Positions 1-8,472 of a stretch of DNA of 64,000 bases are shown here, piece by piece. The stretch spans positions 434,001-498,000 of the forward strand of contig NZ_JACCBB010000001.1 of the NCBI RefSeq assembly GCF_013409345.1, given 5' to 3'. This DNA is from Kineococcus aurantiacus (GTDB lineage: Bacteria; Actinomycetota; Actinomycetes; Actinomycetales; Kineococcaceae). Each line of letters starts with the position of its first letter. Within the stretch, counting starts at the first letter, position 1. Both the position numbers and the translations under genes were made by a program. The notes under the pieces are model-generated. The model was not told the DNA's origin. It saw only the letters and a program-made list of their open reading frames with translations, and did no database searches.

Positions 1-1467
1 GTGCACGGGGCGGTGTTCTACGAGCTGCACGTCGGCACCTTCACCGAGGAGGGCACCTTCGCGGCGGCCGCGGAGCACCTGGACCACCTGGTCGACCTGG
101 GGGTCGAGGTCGTCGAGGTGCTGCCCGTCTCGGCGTGGGACGGGCCGTGGAACTGGGGGTACGACGGGGTCGCCCCGTACGCCGTGCACCACGAGTACGG
201 CGGCCCGCAGGGTTTCGCCGCGTTCGTCGACGCCTGCCACGCCAAGGGCCTGGCGGTGGCCCTGGACTGCGTCTACAACCACCTGGGCCCCAGCGGGAAC
301 TACCTGGGCGAGTTCGGCCCCTACTTCACCGACAAGCACGACACGCCGTGGGGTGCGGCGGTCAACCTCGACGACGACGGGTCGGTGGAGGTGCGGCGCT
401 GGATCGTGGACAACGCGCTGCGCTGGTTCCGCGACTTCCACGTCGACGCCCTGCGGCTGGACGCCGTGCACGCGCTCGTCGACGACTCCCCCCGGCACGT
501 CCTGCAGCAGCTGGCCGACGAGACCGCGGACCTGGCCGGGGAACTGGGCCGCCCGCTGGGGCTGGTCGCCGAGTCCGACCTCAACGACGCCGTCATGGTG
601 ACCCCCACCGCGCAGGGCGGGCGGGGCATGACCGCGCAGTGGGACGACGACGTCCACCACGCGCTGCACGCCTGGCTGACCGGGGAGCGGCAGGGCTACT
701 ACGCCGACTTCGGCGACCCCGAGGTCGTCAAGACGGTCTTCGAGGAGGCGTTCTTCCACGCCGGGCGGTTCTCCACGTTCCGCGGGGAGGTGTGGGGCGC
801 CCCCGTGGACCGCGCGCAGGTTCCCGGCACGGCGTTCCTGGGGTACCTGCAGACGCACGACCAGGTCGGCAACCGGGCCCTCGGCGACCGGATCGGGCAC
901 CTGCTGTCCCCCGCCCGCCAGGCCGCCGGGGCGGCGCTGTACCTGCTGGGGCCCTTCACCCCCATGGTGTTCATGGGCGAGGAGTGGAACGCCTCGACGA
1001 AGTGGCAGTTCTTCACGAGCTTCCCCGACCCCGAACTGGGCAAGGCGGTCAGCGAGGGCCGGCGCGGGGAGTTCGGCCAGCACGGCTGGGACGCCGAGGA
1101 CGTGCCGGACCCGCAGGACCCGGCGACGCGGGAGAACTCCGTCCTGCGCTGGGACGAGGTCGCCGAGCCGGAGCACGCACGGGTCCTGGACTGGTACCGG
1201 TCGCTGACGGCGCTGCGCCGGGAACTGCCGGCGTTCACCGACCTGCGCGAGGTGCGGGTCGACGTGGCCGGCAACGCCCTGGTCCTGCACCGCGGTGACG
1301 TCCGCGTCGTCGTGACGCTCGGCGCGGGCGCGGACGTGGAGGTCGAGGGCACCCCGGTGGAGGTCCTGGCCTCCTTCACCGACGGCCCGGCGCCGGAACT
1401 GCTCGGCGAGGGGGTCCGGACGGCGGCGGAGGCCGTCGTCGTCGTGCGGGTGGCCACGGCGGCGTGA
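1..1467 (+). CDS. treZ: Malto-oligosyltrehalose trehalohydrolase, 5' truncated by window edge
   Basis: Family GH13 enzyme that releases trehalose from maltooligosyl-trehalose, the second step of the cytoplasmic TreY/TreZ route from glycogen. The visible 488 residues open directly with the start of the catalytic barrel (GAVFYELHVGTF), so the usual N-terminal E-set domain of about 100 residues lies before base 1; the GTG at base 1 is probably an internal codon. Catalytic landmarks are the nucleophile Asp in RLDAVH (visible residue 154), the acid/base Glu in VAESD (191) and Asp in HDQVGN (287). The stop overlaps the next start by 4 bp (GTGA), so the two genes are translationally coupled. Function is well supported; the true start is outside the window. 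Confidence 0.93.
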   Translation: MHGAVFYELHVGTFTEEGTFAAAAEHLDHLVDLGVEVVEVLPVSAWDGPWNWGYDGVAPYAVHHEYGGPQGFAAFVDACHAKGLAVALDCVYNHLGPSGNYLGEFGPYFTDKHDTPWGAAVNLDDDGSVEVRRWIVDNALRWFRDFHVDALRLDAVHALVDDSPRHVLQQLADETADLAGELGRPLGLVAESDLNDAVMVTPTAQGGRGMTAQWDDDVHHALHAWLTGERQGYYADFGDPEVVKTVFEEAFFHAGRFSTFRGEVWGAPVDRAQVPGTAFLGYLQTHDQVGNRALGDRIGHLLSPARQAAGAALYLLGPFTPMVFMGEEWNASTKWQFFTSFPDPELGKAVSEGRRGEFGQHGWDAEDVPDPQDPATRENSVLRWDEVAEPEHARVLDWYRSLTALRRELPAFTDLREVRVDVAGNALVLHRGDVRVVVTLGAGADVEVEGTPVEVLASFTDGPAPELLGEGVRTAAEAVVVVRVATAA

Positions 1468-2129
1468 ACGGACCCGACAGTGCGGCCGGGCCCGGCGATC
1501 TCGTGCGCCGGGCGGCGGTGCGGATCGCCGCGCTCGCGCAGGACGGCCTGACGTACGCGGTCGGCGACCCGGCCAAGGACTACGACGCGGCCCGGTACCG
1601 GGAGCTGACCGAACTGGCCGCCGACCTGCTCGCCGCGGTCTCCACGAGCCCGCGGGAGGTGCTGCGCGCCGTCCTGGACGCCGACACCGGGTACGCCACC
1701 CCCAAGGTCGACGTCCGCGCCGGGGTGGTCGACGACCGCGAGCGGTTGCTGCTGCTGCGCGAGCGCAGCGACGGCCTGTGGTCGCTGCCGGGCGGCTGGG
1801 CCGACCCGGGCGACCGGCCCGGGGAGGCGGCCGTCCGCGAGGTGCTGGAGGAGACCGGCTACCCCGTGGAGGTCGTCAAGGTCGTCGGCGTGTGGGAGCG
1901 CGACGTGCGCGGCAAGCAGCCCCCCATGCCCGTCAGCGTCTTCCACCTGTACTTCCTGTGCCGGGTGGTCGGTGAGCGGGTGGCGGCCAGCGAGCTGGAG
2001 ACCCTCGACGTCGGCTGGTTCGGGCTGGAGGAGCTGCCGGAGCTGAGCGAGCGCCGGATCAGCCGGTGGGAGCTGGAACGCGTGCTCGCCCACCACCGGG
2101 ACCCGGCGCTGCCGACCGAGTGGGACTGA
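1464..2129 (+). CDS. NUDIX hydrolase with Nudix_N-type N-terminal domain
   Basis: A 221-residue NUDIX pyrophosphohydrolase. The N-terminal 65 or so residues (RIAALAQDGLTYA, DYDAARYREL) resemble the small helical domain found before NUDIX domains in actinobacterial ADP-ribose or sugar-nucleotide hydrolases. The NUDIX box lies at residues 111-133 and ends in REVLEETGY; the first conserved Glu of the box (G-x5-E) is Asp here, while the metal-binding REUxEE part is intact. It overlaps treZ by GTGA. The substrate cannot be read from the sequence; a nucleoside-diphosphate-linked sugar is the family expectation. Confidence 0.88.
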   Translation: MNGPDSAAGPGDLVRRAAVRIAALAQDGLTYAVGDPAKDYDAARYRELTELAADLLAAVSTSPREVLRAVLDADTGYATPKVDVRAGVVDDRERLLLLRERSDGLWSLPGGWADPGDRPGEAAVREVLEETGYPVEVVKVVGVWERDVRGKQPPMPVSVFHLYFLCRVVGERVAASELETLDVGWFGLEELPELSERRISRWELERVLAHHRDPALPTEWD

Positions 2130-2152
2130 CGCAGCGGGACCGACGGGACTGA

Positions 2153-2180
2153 CGGGGGGACCGGCTGGCCGGCCCCCCGG
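2153..2180. terminator. Bidirectional hairpin between convergent genes
   Basis: Strong inverted repeat, CGGGGGG-A-CCGG pairing with CCGGCCCCCCGG around a CTGG loop, placed between the convergent stops of the NUDIX gene and the MFS gene. There is no U-tract, as is common for actinobacterial terminators. Confidence 0.6.
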
Positions 2181-2182
2181 GT

Positions 2183-3769
2183 TCAGTGGGCGACGACCGG
2201 GGCCGCGTCGGGGTCGACGACCGGGGCCCCGGGACGCAGCAGGAGCAGCGTCACGACGGCACCGGCGGCGAAGATGCCCGCCGACCACCAGAACGCGGTG
2301 TGGTAGCTGGCCACCGCGGCCTGCGCGACGTCGGCCGCGGTGGGCGTGCCGGTGACGTGCCCGGCGATCCAGTCCGAGGCGGCGCTGCCGGCGAAGGCCG
2401 ACAGCAGGGCGGTGCCGATGGACCCGCCGATCTGCTGGGCGGTGTTGGCCGTGGCCGAGCCGACCCCCGCGTCGGCCGGGCGCACGCCGAGCGTGGCAGT
2501 GGCCATCGCGGAGGCGAAGACGAACCCGAGGCCGAGGCCGGTCACGAGCAGGCCGGGCAGGATCGCCCCGGCGTAGGCGGAGTCCACCTGCAGGCGGGTC
2601 AGCCAGACCATGCCGAGCGCGGCGAGCAGCAGACCGGTCGGGGTGAGGGGCTTGGGCCCCACGCGCGGCATGAGGACCGAGCCCACGACCCCGGCGGCCA
2701 GGGAGATCGCCGCGATCATCGGCAGAAAACCCAGCCCGGTCTGGACCGGGGAGTACCCCAGCGTGGCGCTCATGTAGTAGGTCAGGAACAGGAAGACGCC
2801 GAACATCCCGGCCCCCACGACGGCGATGCCGAGCAGCGCGCCGCCGCGGTCGCGGTCGAGGACGACGCGCAGCGGCAGCAGCGGGTGCGCGGCGCGGGTC
2901 TGCCACCAGCAGAAGACGGCCAGCAGGACGACGCCGACGGCCAGCAGGCCCCACGTCGTGACGGCCGACCAGCCGTGGGACTCGGCGTTGGCCAGGCCGT
3001 AGACGACGCCGACCAGGCCCAGGACGGCCAGGACGGTCCCGGCCCAGTCGAGGATCGGGCGGTCGGGGGACTTCTCGTGCTTGAGCAGGACCGCACCCGC
3101 GACGACGGCCACGACGGCGAGGACGACGTTGATGTAGAGGCACCAGCGCCAGGACAGGTGCTCGGTGAGCAGGCCGCCCAGCAGCAGGCCGATGCCGCCG
3201 CCGGCGCCGGAGACGCCGCCGAAGATGCCGAAGGCCTTGGTGCGGGCGGCCGGGTCGGTGAACGTCGTGGTGAGCAGCGACAGCGCGGCCGGGGCCAGCA
3301 GGGCCCCGAAGGCGCCCTGCAGGGCGCGGGCCACGATGAGGACCCCGAAGCCCTCGGCGGCGCCGCCCAGGGCGGAGGCCAGCCCGAAGCCGACGAGCCC
3401 GATGAGGAACATCGGCTTGCGCCCCACCAGGTCGGACAGGCGGCCGCCGAGCAGCAGCAGGCTGCCGAAGGCGAGGGCGTAGGACGTGACGACCCACTGG
3501 CGGTTCTCGTCGGAGAAGCCGAGGGCGTGCTGCGCGGTGGGCAGGGCGATGTTCACGATCGTGGCGTCGAGGACGACCATCAGCTGCGCCAGCGACAGGA
3601 CCGCGAGCACGAGCCACTGCTGGCGGCCAGCAGCGGCCGGGGCCGCGACGTGACGGCCCTCGGAGGACGTGCGCGGGCGCGGGGGGCGGGTGCCCCCGGG
3701 GGCGGCGGGGTCGGCGGGGTCGGCGGGGTCGGCGGGCGCGCGGTGCTGGCCCTGCTCGGTGTTGCTCAT
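2183..3769 (-). CDS. DHA2-family MFS drug/proton antiporter
   Basis: A 528-residue multi-pass inner-membrane exporter of the 14-TM DHA2 (EmrB/QacA) type. The family signature LDATIVNIALP is in the first TM segment, with SDLVGRKPMF in the following loop. The start chosen is ATG (MSNTEQG) at 3769, which has a good AGGAGAGG ribosome site; longer open frame upstream runs into the regulator promoter. The soluble N-terminus contains a DPADPADPA repeat encoded by three 9-bp tandem units. The gene is divergent from a TetR regulator with a palindrome between them, so it is probably repressed by that protein and induced by an exported compound. The substrate is unknown. Confidence 0.9.
   Translation of the reverse strand: MSNTEQGQHRAPADPADPADPAAPGGTRPPRPRTSSEGRHVAAPAAAGRQQWLVLAVLSLAQLMVVLDATIVNIALPTAQHALGFSDENRQWVVTSYALAFGSLLLLGGRLSDLVGRKPMFLIGLVGFGLASALGGAAEGFGVLIVARALQGAFGALLAPAALSLLTTTFTDPAARTKAFGIFGGVSGAGGGIGLLLGGLLTEHLSWRWCLYINVVLAVVAVVAGAVLLKHEKSPDRPILDWAGTVLAVLGLVGVVYGLANAESHGWSAVTTWGLLAVGVVLLAVFCWWQTRAAHPLLPLRVVLDRDRGGALLGIAVVGAGMFGVFLFLTYYMSATLGYSPVQTGLGFLPMIAAISLAAGVVGSVLMPRVGPKPLTPTGLLLAALGMVWLTRLQVDSAYAGAILPGLLVTGLGLGFVFASAMATATLGVRPADAGVGSATANTAQQIGGSIGTALLSAFAGSAASDWIAGHVTGTPTAADVAQAAVASYHTAFWWSAGIFAAGAVVTLLLLRPGAPVVDPDAAPVVAH
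3704..3730. repeat. Three tandem 9-bp units (GGCGGGGTC)
   Basis: Exact tandem repeat inside the 5' end of the MFS gene, coding for a Pro-Ala-Asp repeat in the cytoplasmic tail. Unit number may vary between strains. Confidence 0.8.
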
Positions 3770-3784
3770 CCTGTTCCTCTCCTC

Positions 3785-3805
3785 AGCGGAGACGACGTCT
3801 CCGCT
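3785..3805. promoter_or_regulatory. Palindromic TetR operator candidate
   Basis: Perfect inverted repeat with 9-bp arms AGCGGAGAC / GTCTCCGCT around GAC, 16 bp upstream of the MFS start and between it and the divergent TetR gene. The right half CTCCGCTTCG recurs at about 3839-3848, close to the regulator promoter, so one protein could bind both promoters. Confidence 0.65.
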
Positions 3806-3851
3806 TCGTCCACGGTACCCCACAACAGGAGATGGCACCTCCGCTTCGAGG

Positions 3852-3857
3852 TAGGGT
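3852..3857 (+). promoter_or_regulatory. -10 element (TAGGGT) of leaderless tetR
   Basis: TAGGGT ends 6 bp before the GTG at 3864, and no Shine-Dalgarno sequence fits in the gap. This is the arrangement expected for a leaderless actinobacterial mRNA. Confidence 0.6.
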
Positions 3858-3863
3858 GGACCC

Positions 3864-4559
3864 GTGCAGACCACGGACGCCGCGCCGTCGCGGCCGCTGC
3901 GGCGCGACGCCGAGCGCAACCTGCGGCGGATCATGGAGTCGGCCCGCGAGGTCTTCGCCACCCGCGGGCTGGCCGCCACCCTCGACGACGTCGCCCACCA
4001 CGCCGGTCTGGGCGTCGGCACGGTCTACCGGCGCTTCGCCGACAAGGACGCCCTCGTCGAGGCCCTCTTCGAGGACCGCGTCCGCGCCCTCGTCGGGCTG
4101 GCCGAGACCGCGTCCACCGCCCCCGACCCCTGGCAGGGCCTGGTGGACTACCTGGAGGCCGCCAGCTCGCGGATGGCCAGCGACCGGGGGCTGCGCGACG
4201 CCGTGCTGTCCTCCCGGCACGGGCAGGCCGGGGTCACCCTGGCCCGCGCCGAGCTCGGCCCGCGCGTCGACCGGCTCGTCGCCCGCTGCCGCGAGGCCGG
4301 GGTGCTGCGGCCCGACGTCACCGGCACCGACGTCGCCACCCTGGCGTACGCCGTGCAGGCCGCCGCCGAGATCGGCGGCACGGCCAGCCCCGAGCACTGG
4401 CGGCGCACGCTGGGCATCCTCCTCGACGGCCTGCGGCCGGCCCGCGCGAGCCACCACCCCCTGCCGGGAGCCCCCCTGTCCGGCGAGGAGCTGCACGAGG
4501 CCCTCACCGCCGGCCGGCGCGACCGGCCCACACCCCCGCACCGCGCCGACGGGGGCTAG
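3864..4559 (+). CDS. TetR/AcrR family transcriptional regulator
   Basis: A 231-residue one-component repressor. The N-terminal helix-turn-helix (about residues 14-60: AREVFATRGLAATLDDVAHHAGLGVGTVYRRF) is typical TetR; the C-terminal ligand domain is not diagnostic. It is divergent from the DHA2 pump and very likely represses it and itself through the intervening palindrome. The GTG at 3864 is supported by the leaderless -10 element. A TAGGGT at 4557-4562 overlapping the stop may be the promoter of the next gene. Confidence 0.9.
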   Translation: MQTTDAAPSRPLRRDAERNLRRIMESAREVFATRGLAATLDDVAHHAGLGVGTVYRRFADKDALVEALFEDRVRALVGLAETASTAPDPWQGLVDYLEAASSRMASDRGLRDAVLSSRHGQAGVTLARAELGPRVDRLVARCREAGVLRPDVTGTDVATLAYAVQAAAEIGGTASPEHWRRTLGILLDGLRPARASHHPLPGAPLSGEELHEALTAGRRDRPTPPHRADGG

Positions 4560-4566
4560 GGTTCCC

Positions 4567-4593
4567 CCTTGTCGCCACTGGTTCGCGACAAGG
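4567..4593 (+). promoter_or_regulatory. Inverted repeat in the leader of the nickel/cobalt permease gene
   Basis: Perfect 9-bp arms CCTTGTCGC / GCGACAAGG around 9 bases, 21 bp upstream of the permease start and just downstream of a TAGGGT -10-like hexamer at 4557-4562. It could be a metalloregulator operator or an mRNA hairpin; the sequence does not decide which. Confidence 0.5.
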
Positions 4594-4614
4594 AGCCCCG
4601 AGCGAGGAGTCCCC

Positions 4615-5691
4615 GTGCCCGTCCTGCCCGGGTCCCGACGCGCCGCGGGCCGCGCCTGGGACCGCACCGACACCCGTCGCCTGCTGCGCCTGCTGGCCGT
4701 CGTGGCGGCCCTGCACCTGGTGGGCTGGGGCGTGCTGGGGCTGTTCGTGGTGCCGCACGGGTTCAGCGTCGGGGAGCAGGTCTTCGGCTGGGGCCTGGGC
4801 GTGACGGCCTACCTCTTCGGGGTGCGGCACGCCTTCGACGCCGACCACATCGCCGTGATCGACGGGACCACCCGCAAGCTGACCGGCGACGGCCAGCGCC
4901 CGCTGTCGGTGGGCTTCTGGTTCTCCCTGGGCCACTCCAGCGTCGTGTTCGCCATGGCCCTCGTCGTGGCCACCGGGGCCCGGTTCGCCTCGGACCTGGT
5001 GACCGAGGGCACCACCGCGCACGACGTCCTGGGCGTGTTCGGCACCACCGCCGCCGGGCTGTTCCTGTGGGTCGTCGGCCTGGTCAACCTCGTCGCCCTC
5101 GCCGGGATCGTGCGCACCGCCCGCCGCCGGCGGCGCGGGGAGCTCGACGACGCCGAGCTGCACCGGCACCTGGCCCTGGAGGGGGTGCTGGCCCGCCTGG
5201 TGCGCGGGGCCACCGGCAGGATCCGCTCCCCCCGGCAGGTCTACCCCGCGGGCCTGCTCATGGGGCTGGGCTTCGACACGGCGACCGAGGTCGCGCTGCT
5301 CGTCCTGGCCGGCACCGCGGCCGTCACCCTGCCCTGGTACGCCGTCCTCGTGCTGCCCGTGCTGTTCACCGCCGGGATGAGCCTGTTCGACACCCTCGAC
5401 GGGGCGTTCATGAACCTCGCCTACGACTGGGCGCTGGCCGACCCCCTGCGCCGCCTGGCCTACAACGGCGTCGTCACGGGCGTCTCGGTCGCCGTCGCCC
5501 TGGCCGTCGGGACGATCCAGCTCGTCTCGGTCCTGCACGACGAGCTCGGTCTCGGCGGGGTCGCCACCTGGGTCTCCGGGCTGGACACCGGGTTCGTCGG
5601 GTACGCCGTCGCCGGGCTGTTCGTCCTCGTCTGGGCGGCGGCGCTGGTGTGGTGGCGCGCCACCCGGCCGCAGGGGGCTCAGGCCAGCTGA
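4615..5691 (+). CDS. NiCoT-family nickel/cobalt permease
   Basis: A 358-residue, roughly 8-TM high-affinity Ni2+/Co2+ uptake permease (HoxN/NixA family). The signature HX4DH is present in TM2 (H72-A-F-D-A-D77-H78), followed by the other NiCoT signatures FSLGHSSVV, LGFDTATE and GMSLFDTLDG. The start GTG at 4615 follows a GCGAGGAG ribosome site; the longer open frame upstream overlaps the TetR gene and is not used. Specificity between nickel and cobalt cannot be told. It probably supplies urease, hydrogenase or cobalamin synthesis, none of which is in the window. Confidence 0.92.
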   Translation: MPVLPGSRRAAGRAWDRTDTRRLLRLLAVVAALHLVGWGVLGLFVVPHGFSVGEQVFGWGLGVTAYLFGVRHAFDADHIAVIDGTTRKLTGDGQRPLSVGFWFSLGHSSVVFAMALVVATGARFASDLVTEGTTAHDVLGVFGTTAAGLFLWVVGLVNLVALAGIVRTARRRRRGELDDAELHRHLALEGVLARLVRGATGRIRSPRQVYPAGLLMGLGFDTATEVALLVLAGTAAVTLPWYAVLVLPVLFTAGMSLFDTLDGAFMNLAYDWALADPLRRLAYNGVVTGVSVAVALAVGTIQLVSVLHDELGLGGVATWVSGLDTGFVGYAVAGLFVLVWAAALVWWRATRPQGAQAS

Positions 5692-6725
5692 GCCCCGTCG
5701 CGCGCCAGCGCGGACAGCCGCGACACCGCCCGCAGGTACTTCTTGCGGTACCCGCCGCCGAGCAGCTCGTCGGTGAAGACGGCGTCGAAGGGGACGCCGG
5801 AGGCCACGACGGGGATGTCGCGGTCGTAGAGGCGGTCGGCGAGGACGACGAGCCGCAGGCCCACCATCTGGTCCGAGACGGTGCCGACCCCCCGCAGGCA
5901 CACGGCGCTCGTGGACCCGACCATGGCGCCGTAGCGGCTGGGGTGGACCTCGGCCAGGTGCGCCAGGACGGTGCCGAAGTCGTCGAACGTGGCGCCCGGG
6001 CGGGCCGCGGCGACGCGCTCGACGGCGTCGTCGTCCAGGGGCGCGGGGGCGGCGGGCAGACCGCGGTGCCGGTAGTCCTCCCCGTCGACGCGCTGGACGG
6101 CGAACTGCCCGGCGAGGGCCTGGATCTCGCGCTGGAAGTCCTGGGCGGCGAAGCGCCCCTCGCCCAGGGCGCCGGGCAGGGTGTTGGAGGTCGCGGCCAG
6201 GCGCACGCCGCGGTCGACGAGCTCGCGCATGAGCCGGGACATGAGGACCGTGTCGCCCGGGTCGTCCAGCTCGAACTCGTCGATGCACACCAGGTGGTGC
6301 GGGGCCAGCGCCTCGACCGCGGGCAGGAAGCCGAGGGCGCCGACGAGGTTGGTGTACTCGACGAACGTGCCGTAGGCGGCGGTGCCGCCGCCCTCGGTGA
6401 CCACCTGGTGGTAGAGGGAGGACAGCAGGTGGGTCTTGCCGACGCCGAACCCGCCGTCGAGGTAGATGCCGGGCGGGCCGGCGGGGGCGCTGCGCCGCCG
6501 GAACAGCCCGCGGCGGGGCGCGGCGCCCTTGAGGACGCTCTCGCCGAAGGCGCTCATGCCGGCCACGGCCTCGGCCTGCGAGGGGTGGTCGGGCGAGGGC
6601 ACGTAGCTGGCGAAGCGCACGTCGGCGAAGCGCGGTGGCGGGACCAGCTCGGCGACCAGCTGCTGCGGGGGGACGCGGGGGTTGCGGTCCGCCAGGGAGT
6701 CCAGACGCATCGGGGAGCCGGTCAC
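5679..6725 (-). CDS. zapE: Cell division-associated ATPase ZapE (AFG1 family)
   Basis: A 348-residue AFG1/ZapE P-loop ATPase. Walker A is GGFGVGKT (about residues 92-99), Walker B is LVCIDEFEL, and the C-terminal [17 protein letters not shown] region is typical of the family. In E. coli ZapE is an ATPase acting on the divisome under stress; the role in actinobacteria is inferred. The start chosen is GTG at 6725, 7 bp after a TAGGCT -10 element (leaderless). The 3' end overlaps the convergent permease gene by 13 bp. Confidence 0.88.
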   Translation of the reverse strand: MTGSPMRLDSLADRNPRVPPQQLVAELVPPPRFADVRFASYVPSPDHPSQAEAVAGMSAFGESVLKGAAPRRGLFRRRSAPAGPPGIYLDGGFGVGKTHLLSSLYHQVVTEGGGTAAYGTFVEYTNLVGALGFLPAVEALAPHHLVCIDEFELDDPGDTVLMSRLMRELVDRGVRLAATSNTLPGALGEGRFAAQDFQREIQALAGQFAVQRVDGEDYRHRGLPAAPAPLDDDAVERVAAARPGATFDDFGTVLAHLAEVHPSRYGAMVGSTSAVCLRGVGTVSDQMVGLRLVVLADRLYDRDIPVVASGVPFDAVFTDELLGGGYRKKYLRAVSRLSALARDGAQLA

Positions 6726-6732
6726 GACGGGG

Positions 6733-6738
6733 AGCCTA
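6733..6738 (-). promoter_or_regulatory. -10 element (TAGGCT) of leaderless zapE
   Basis: Hexamer on the minus strand 7 bp before the GTG start, with no ribosome site between. Confidence 0.55.
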
Positions 6739-6852
6739 GTGAGTGGGCACCGGTCCGCGAGGCCGCAGGGGTCTGGCAGGATCGCGGGCGGCGGGAACGA
6801 ACCGGCACGGCCCGGCGTTCTCGTGGCCGACCGAGTCGCTGGAGGACGCACC

Positions 6853-7755
6853 GTGAGCACCCCGCTGGACACCGACGCCAAGCTCTCCACCTACGCGCAC
6901 CCCGAGAAGCTCGTGACCACGCAGTGGCTCGCGCAGCACCTCGGCGAGCCCGGCCTGGTGGTCGTGGAGTGCGACGAGGACGTGCTGCTGTGGGACACCG
7001 GCCACGTGCCGGGGTCGGTCAAGGTCGACTGGCACACCGAGCTGAACGACGAGGTCACCCGCGACTACGTCGACGGCGAGGGTTTCGCCCGGCTGATGTC
7101 GGCCAAGGGGATCTCCCGCGAGGACACCGTCGTGCTGTACGGCGACAAGAACAACTGGTGGGCGGCCTACGCGCTGTGGGTGTTCACCCTCTTCGGCCAC
7201 CCCGACGTCCGCCTGCTCGACGGCGGCCGCGCGAAGTGGATCGCCGAGGGCCGCCAGATCAGCACCGACGCCCCGCAGCGGCCGGCGACCGACTACCCCG
7301 TGGTGGAGCGCCAGGACGCCGCGATCCGGGCCTTCAAGGAGGACGTGCTCGCCCACGTCGCGGCCGGTGACGGCCGCCTCGTCGACGTCCGCTCCCCGCA
7401 GGAGTACTCCGGTGAGCGCACCCACATGCCGGACTACCCCGAGGAGGGCACCGTCCGCGGCGGGCACATCCCCGGTGCCGACAGCGTGCCGTGGGCGCGC
7501 GCGGCCGCCGAGGACGGCACCTTCAAGTCCCGCGAGGAGCTGGAGGCCATCTACTCCGGCGAGAAGGGCCTGTCCCCCGACGACGACGTGATCGCCTACT
7601 GCCGCATCGGGGAACGGTCGAGCCACACGTGGTTCGTGCTGTCGCAGCTCCTCGGTTTCGGCAAGGTCCGCAACTACGACGGCTCCTGGACGGAGTGGGG
7701 CAACGCGGTGCGCGTGCCCATCGTCAAGGGCACCGAGAAGGGATCGCTGCGGTGA
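6853..7755 (+). CDS. sseA: Thiosulfate sulfurtransferase (two-domain rhodanese)
   Basis: A 300-residue tandem rhodanese that moves sulfane sulfur from thiosulfate to a thiophilic acceptor via a cysteine persulfide. The active loop in the second domain is [11 protein letters not shown] with catalytic C250; the first domain lacks a cysteine, as usual. GTG at 6853 has a GGAGGA ribosome site. It overlaps the SufE-like gene by 4 bp, which mirrors the sseA/SufE-like pair in mycobacteria and suggests the sulfur is handed to SufE or a related acceptor. Confidence 0.9.
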   Translation: MSTPLDTDAKLSTYAHPEKLVTTQWLAQHLGEPGLVVVECDEDVLLWDTGHVPGSVKVDWHTELNDEVTRDYVDGEGFARLMSAKGISREDTVVLYGDKNNWWAAYALWVFTLFGHPDVRLLDGGRAKWIAEGRQISTDAPQRPATDYPVVERQDAAIRAFKEDVLAHVAAGDGRLVDVRSPQEYSGERTHMPDYPEEGTVRGGHIPGADSVPWARAAAEDGTFKSREELEAIYSGEKGLSPDDDVIAYCRIGERSSHTWFVLSQLLGFGKVRNYDGSWTEWGNAVRVPIVKGTEKGSLR

Positions 7756-8222
7756 CGTCCCCGTCCGACGACCTCGGCGGCGACCCGGTCAGCGGGCTGC
7801 CGCCGGCGATGGCCGAGATCGTCCAGGACTTCCAGGCCCTGCCCGAACGCGAACGGCTGCAGCTGCTGCTGGAGTTCAGCCAGGGGCTGCGGCCGCTGCC
7901 GGCCGAGTTCGAAGGGCACCTGGAGAAGATGGAACGCGTCGACGAGTGCCAGTCCCCCGTGTTCATCAACGTCGAGGTCGACGCCGACCGCGCCGTGCAC
8001 CTGCACGTGTCCGCGCCGGCGGAGGCCCCGACGACGCGGGGTTTCGCCGGGGTGCTGCAGGAGGGGCTGGACGGCCTGCCCGCGCAGGAGGTCCTGGAGC
8101 TGCCCGCCGACGTGTGCCACCGCCTGGGGCTGGAGCGGGCCGTGAGCCCGCTGCGCATGCGCGGCATGACGGGGATGCTGGCGCGGGTCAAGCGGCAGGT
8201 GCGGGTGGCGACGGCGGCCTGA
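7752..8222 (+). CDS. SufE-family sulfur acceptor protein
   Basis: A 156-residue SufE-like protein. The active cysteine is C66 in [10 protein letters not shown], the family position where SufE accepts persulfide sulfur from a cysteine desulfurase or a rhodanese. Start GTG overlaps the rhodanese stop (GTGA), so the two are made together. It probably acts in cytoplasmic sulfur relay for Fe-S or thio-cofactor synthesis; the partner desulfurase is not in the window. Confidence 0.88.
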   Translation: MTSPSDDLGGDPVSGLPPAMAEIVQDFQALPERERLQLLLEFSQGLRPLPAEFEGHLEKMERVDECQSPVFINVEVDADRAVHLHVSAPAEAPTTRGFAGVLQEGLDGLPAQEVLELPADVCHRLGLERAVSPLRMRGMTGMLARVKRQVRVATAA

Positions 8223-8296
8223 GGGACGCCGCGACCGGGGCGGCGGGCCGCCCGCCCCGGTCGGCAGCCGCCGGCCGCGAGGAGGCTGGACGTGGA

Positions 8297-8332
8297 CAGG
8301 CCCCGGTCCGGCGTGAGCCGGACCGGGGCCTG
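8297..8332. terminator. Strong bidirectional terminator
   Basis: Perfect 16-bp stem (CAGGCCCCGG... with its complement) closed by a GTGA tetraloop. It sits 74 bp after the sufE-like stop and 3 bp beyond the 3' end of the convergent tRNA-Val gene, so it can stop both transcripts. Confidence 0.85.
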
Positions 8333-8335
8333 TCG

Positions 8336-8410
8336 TGGTGGGCGATACTGGGATCGAACCAGTGACCTCTTCCGTGTCAGGGAAGCGCGCTACCGCTGCG
8401 CCAATCGCCC
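8336..8410 (-). tRNA. tRNA-Val (anticodon GAC)
   Basis: Cloverleaf on the minus strand: 7-bp acceptor GGGCGAT/ATCGCCC, anticodon loop CTGACAC with GAC, T-arm GGTTCGATCC. The 3' CCA is encoded (ACCA at 8336-8339). Confidence 0.96.
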
Positions 8411-8451
8411 GCGCTGCACCCCGAACGATACCCGACCCCGGACCCCTGCGG

Positions 8452-8472
8452 TGACACCCGCCCCGGGTGTCA
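8452..8472 (-). terminator. Hairpin at the end of the photolyase operon
   Basis: Perfect 9-bp stem TGACACCCG / CGGGTGTCA with a CCC loop, overlapping the stop codon of the dienelactone-hydrolase-like gene. Confidence 0.65.

Noticed and set aside
699-3617. Long minus-strand frame across treZ, NUDIX and MFS genes
   Set aside because: Overlaps three genes with clear domains and is repetitive Arg/Pro/Gly sequence, so it is a GC artifact.
8297-8332. Perfect 16-bp palindrome as an insertion-sequence end or phage att site
   Set aside because: Single copy, between convergent transcripts, with a GTGA tetraloop. A terminator explains it fully.
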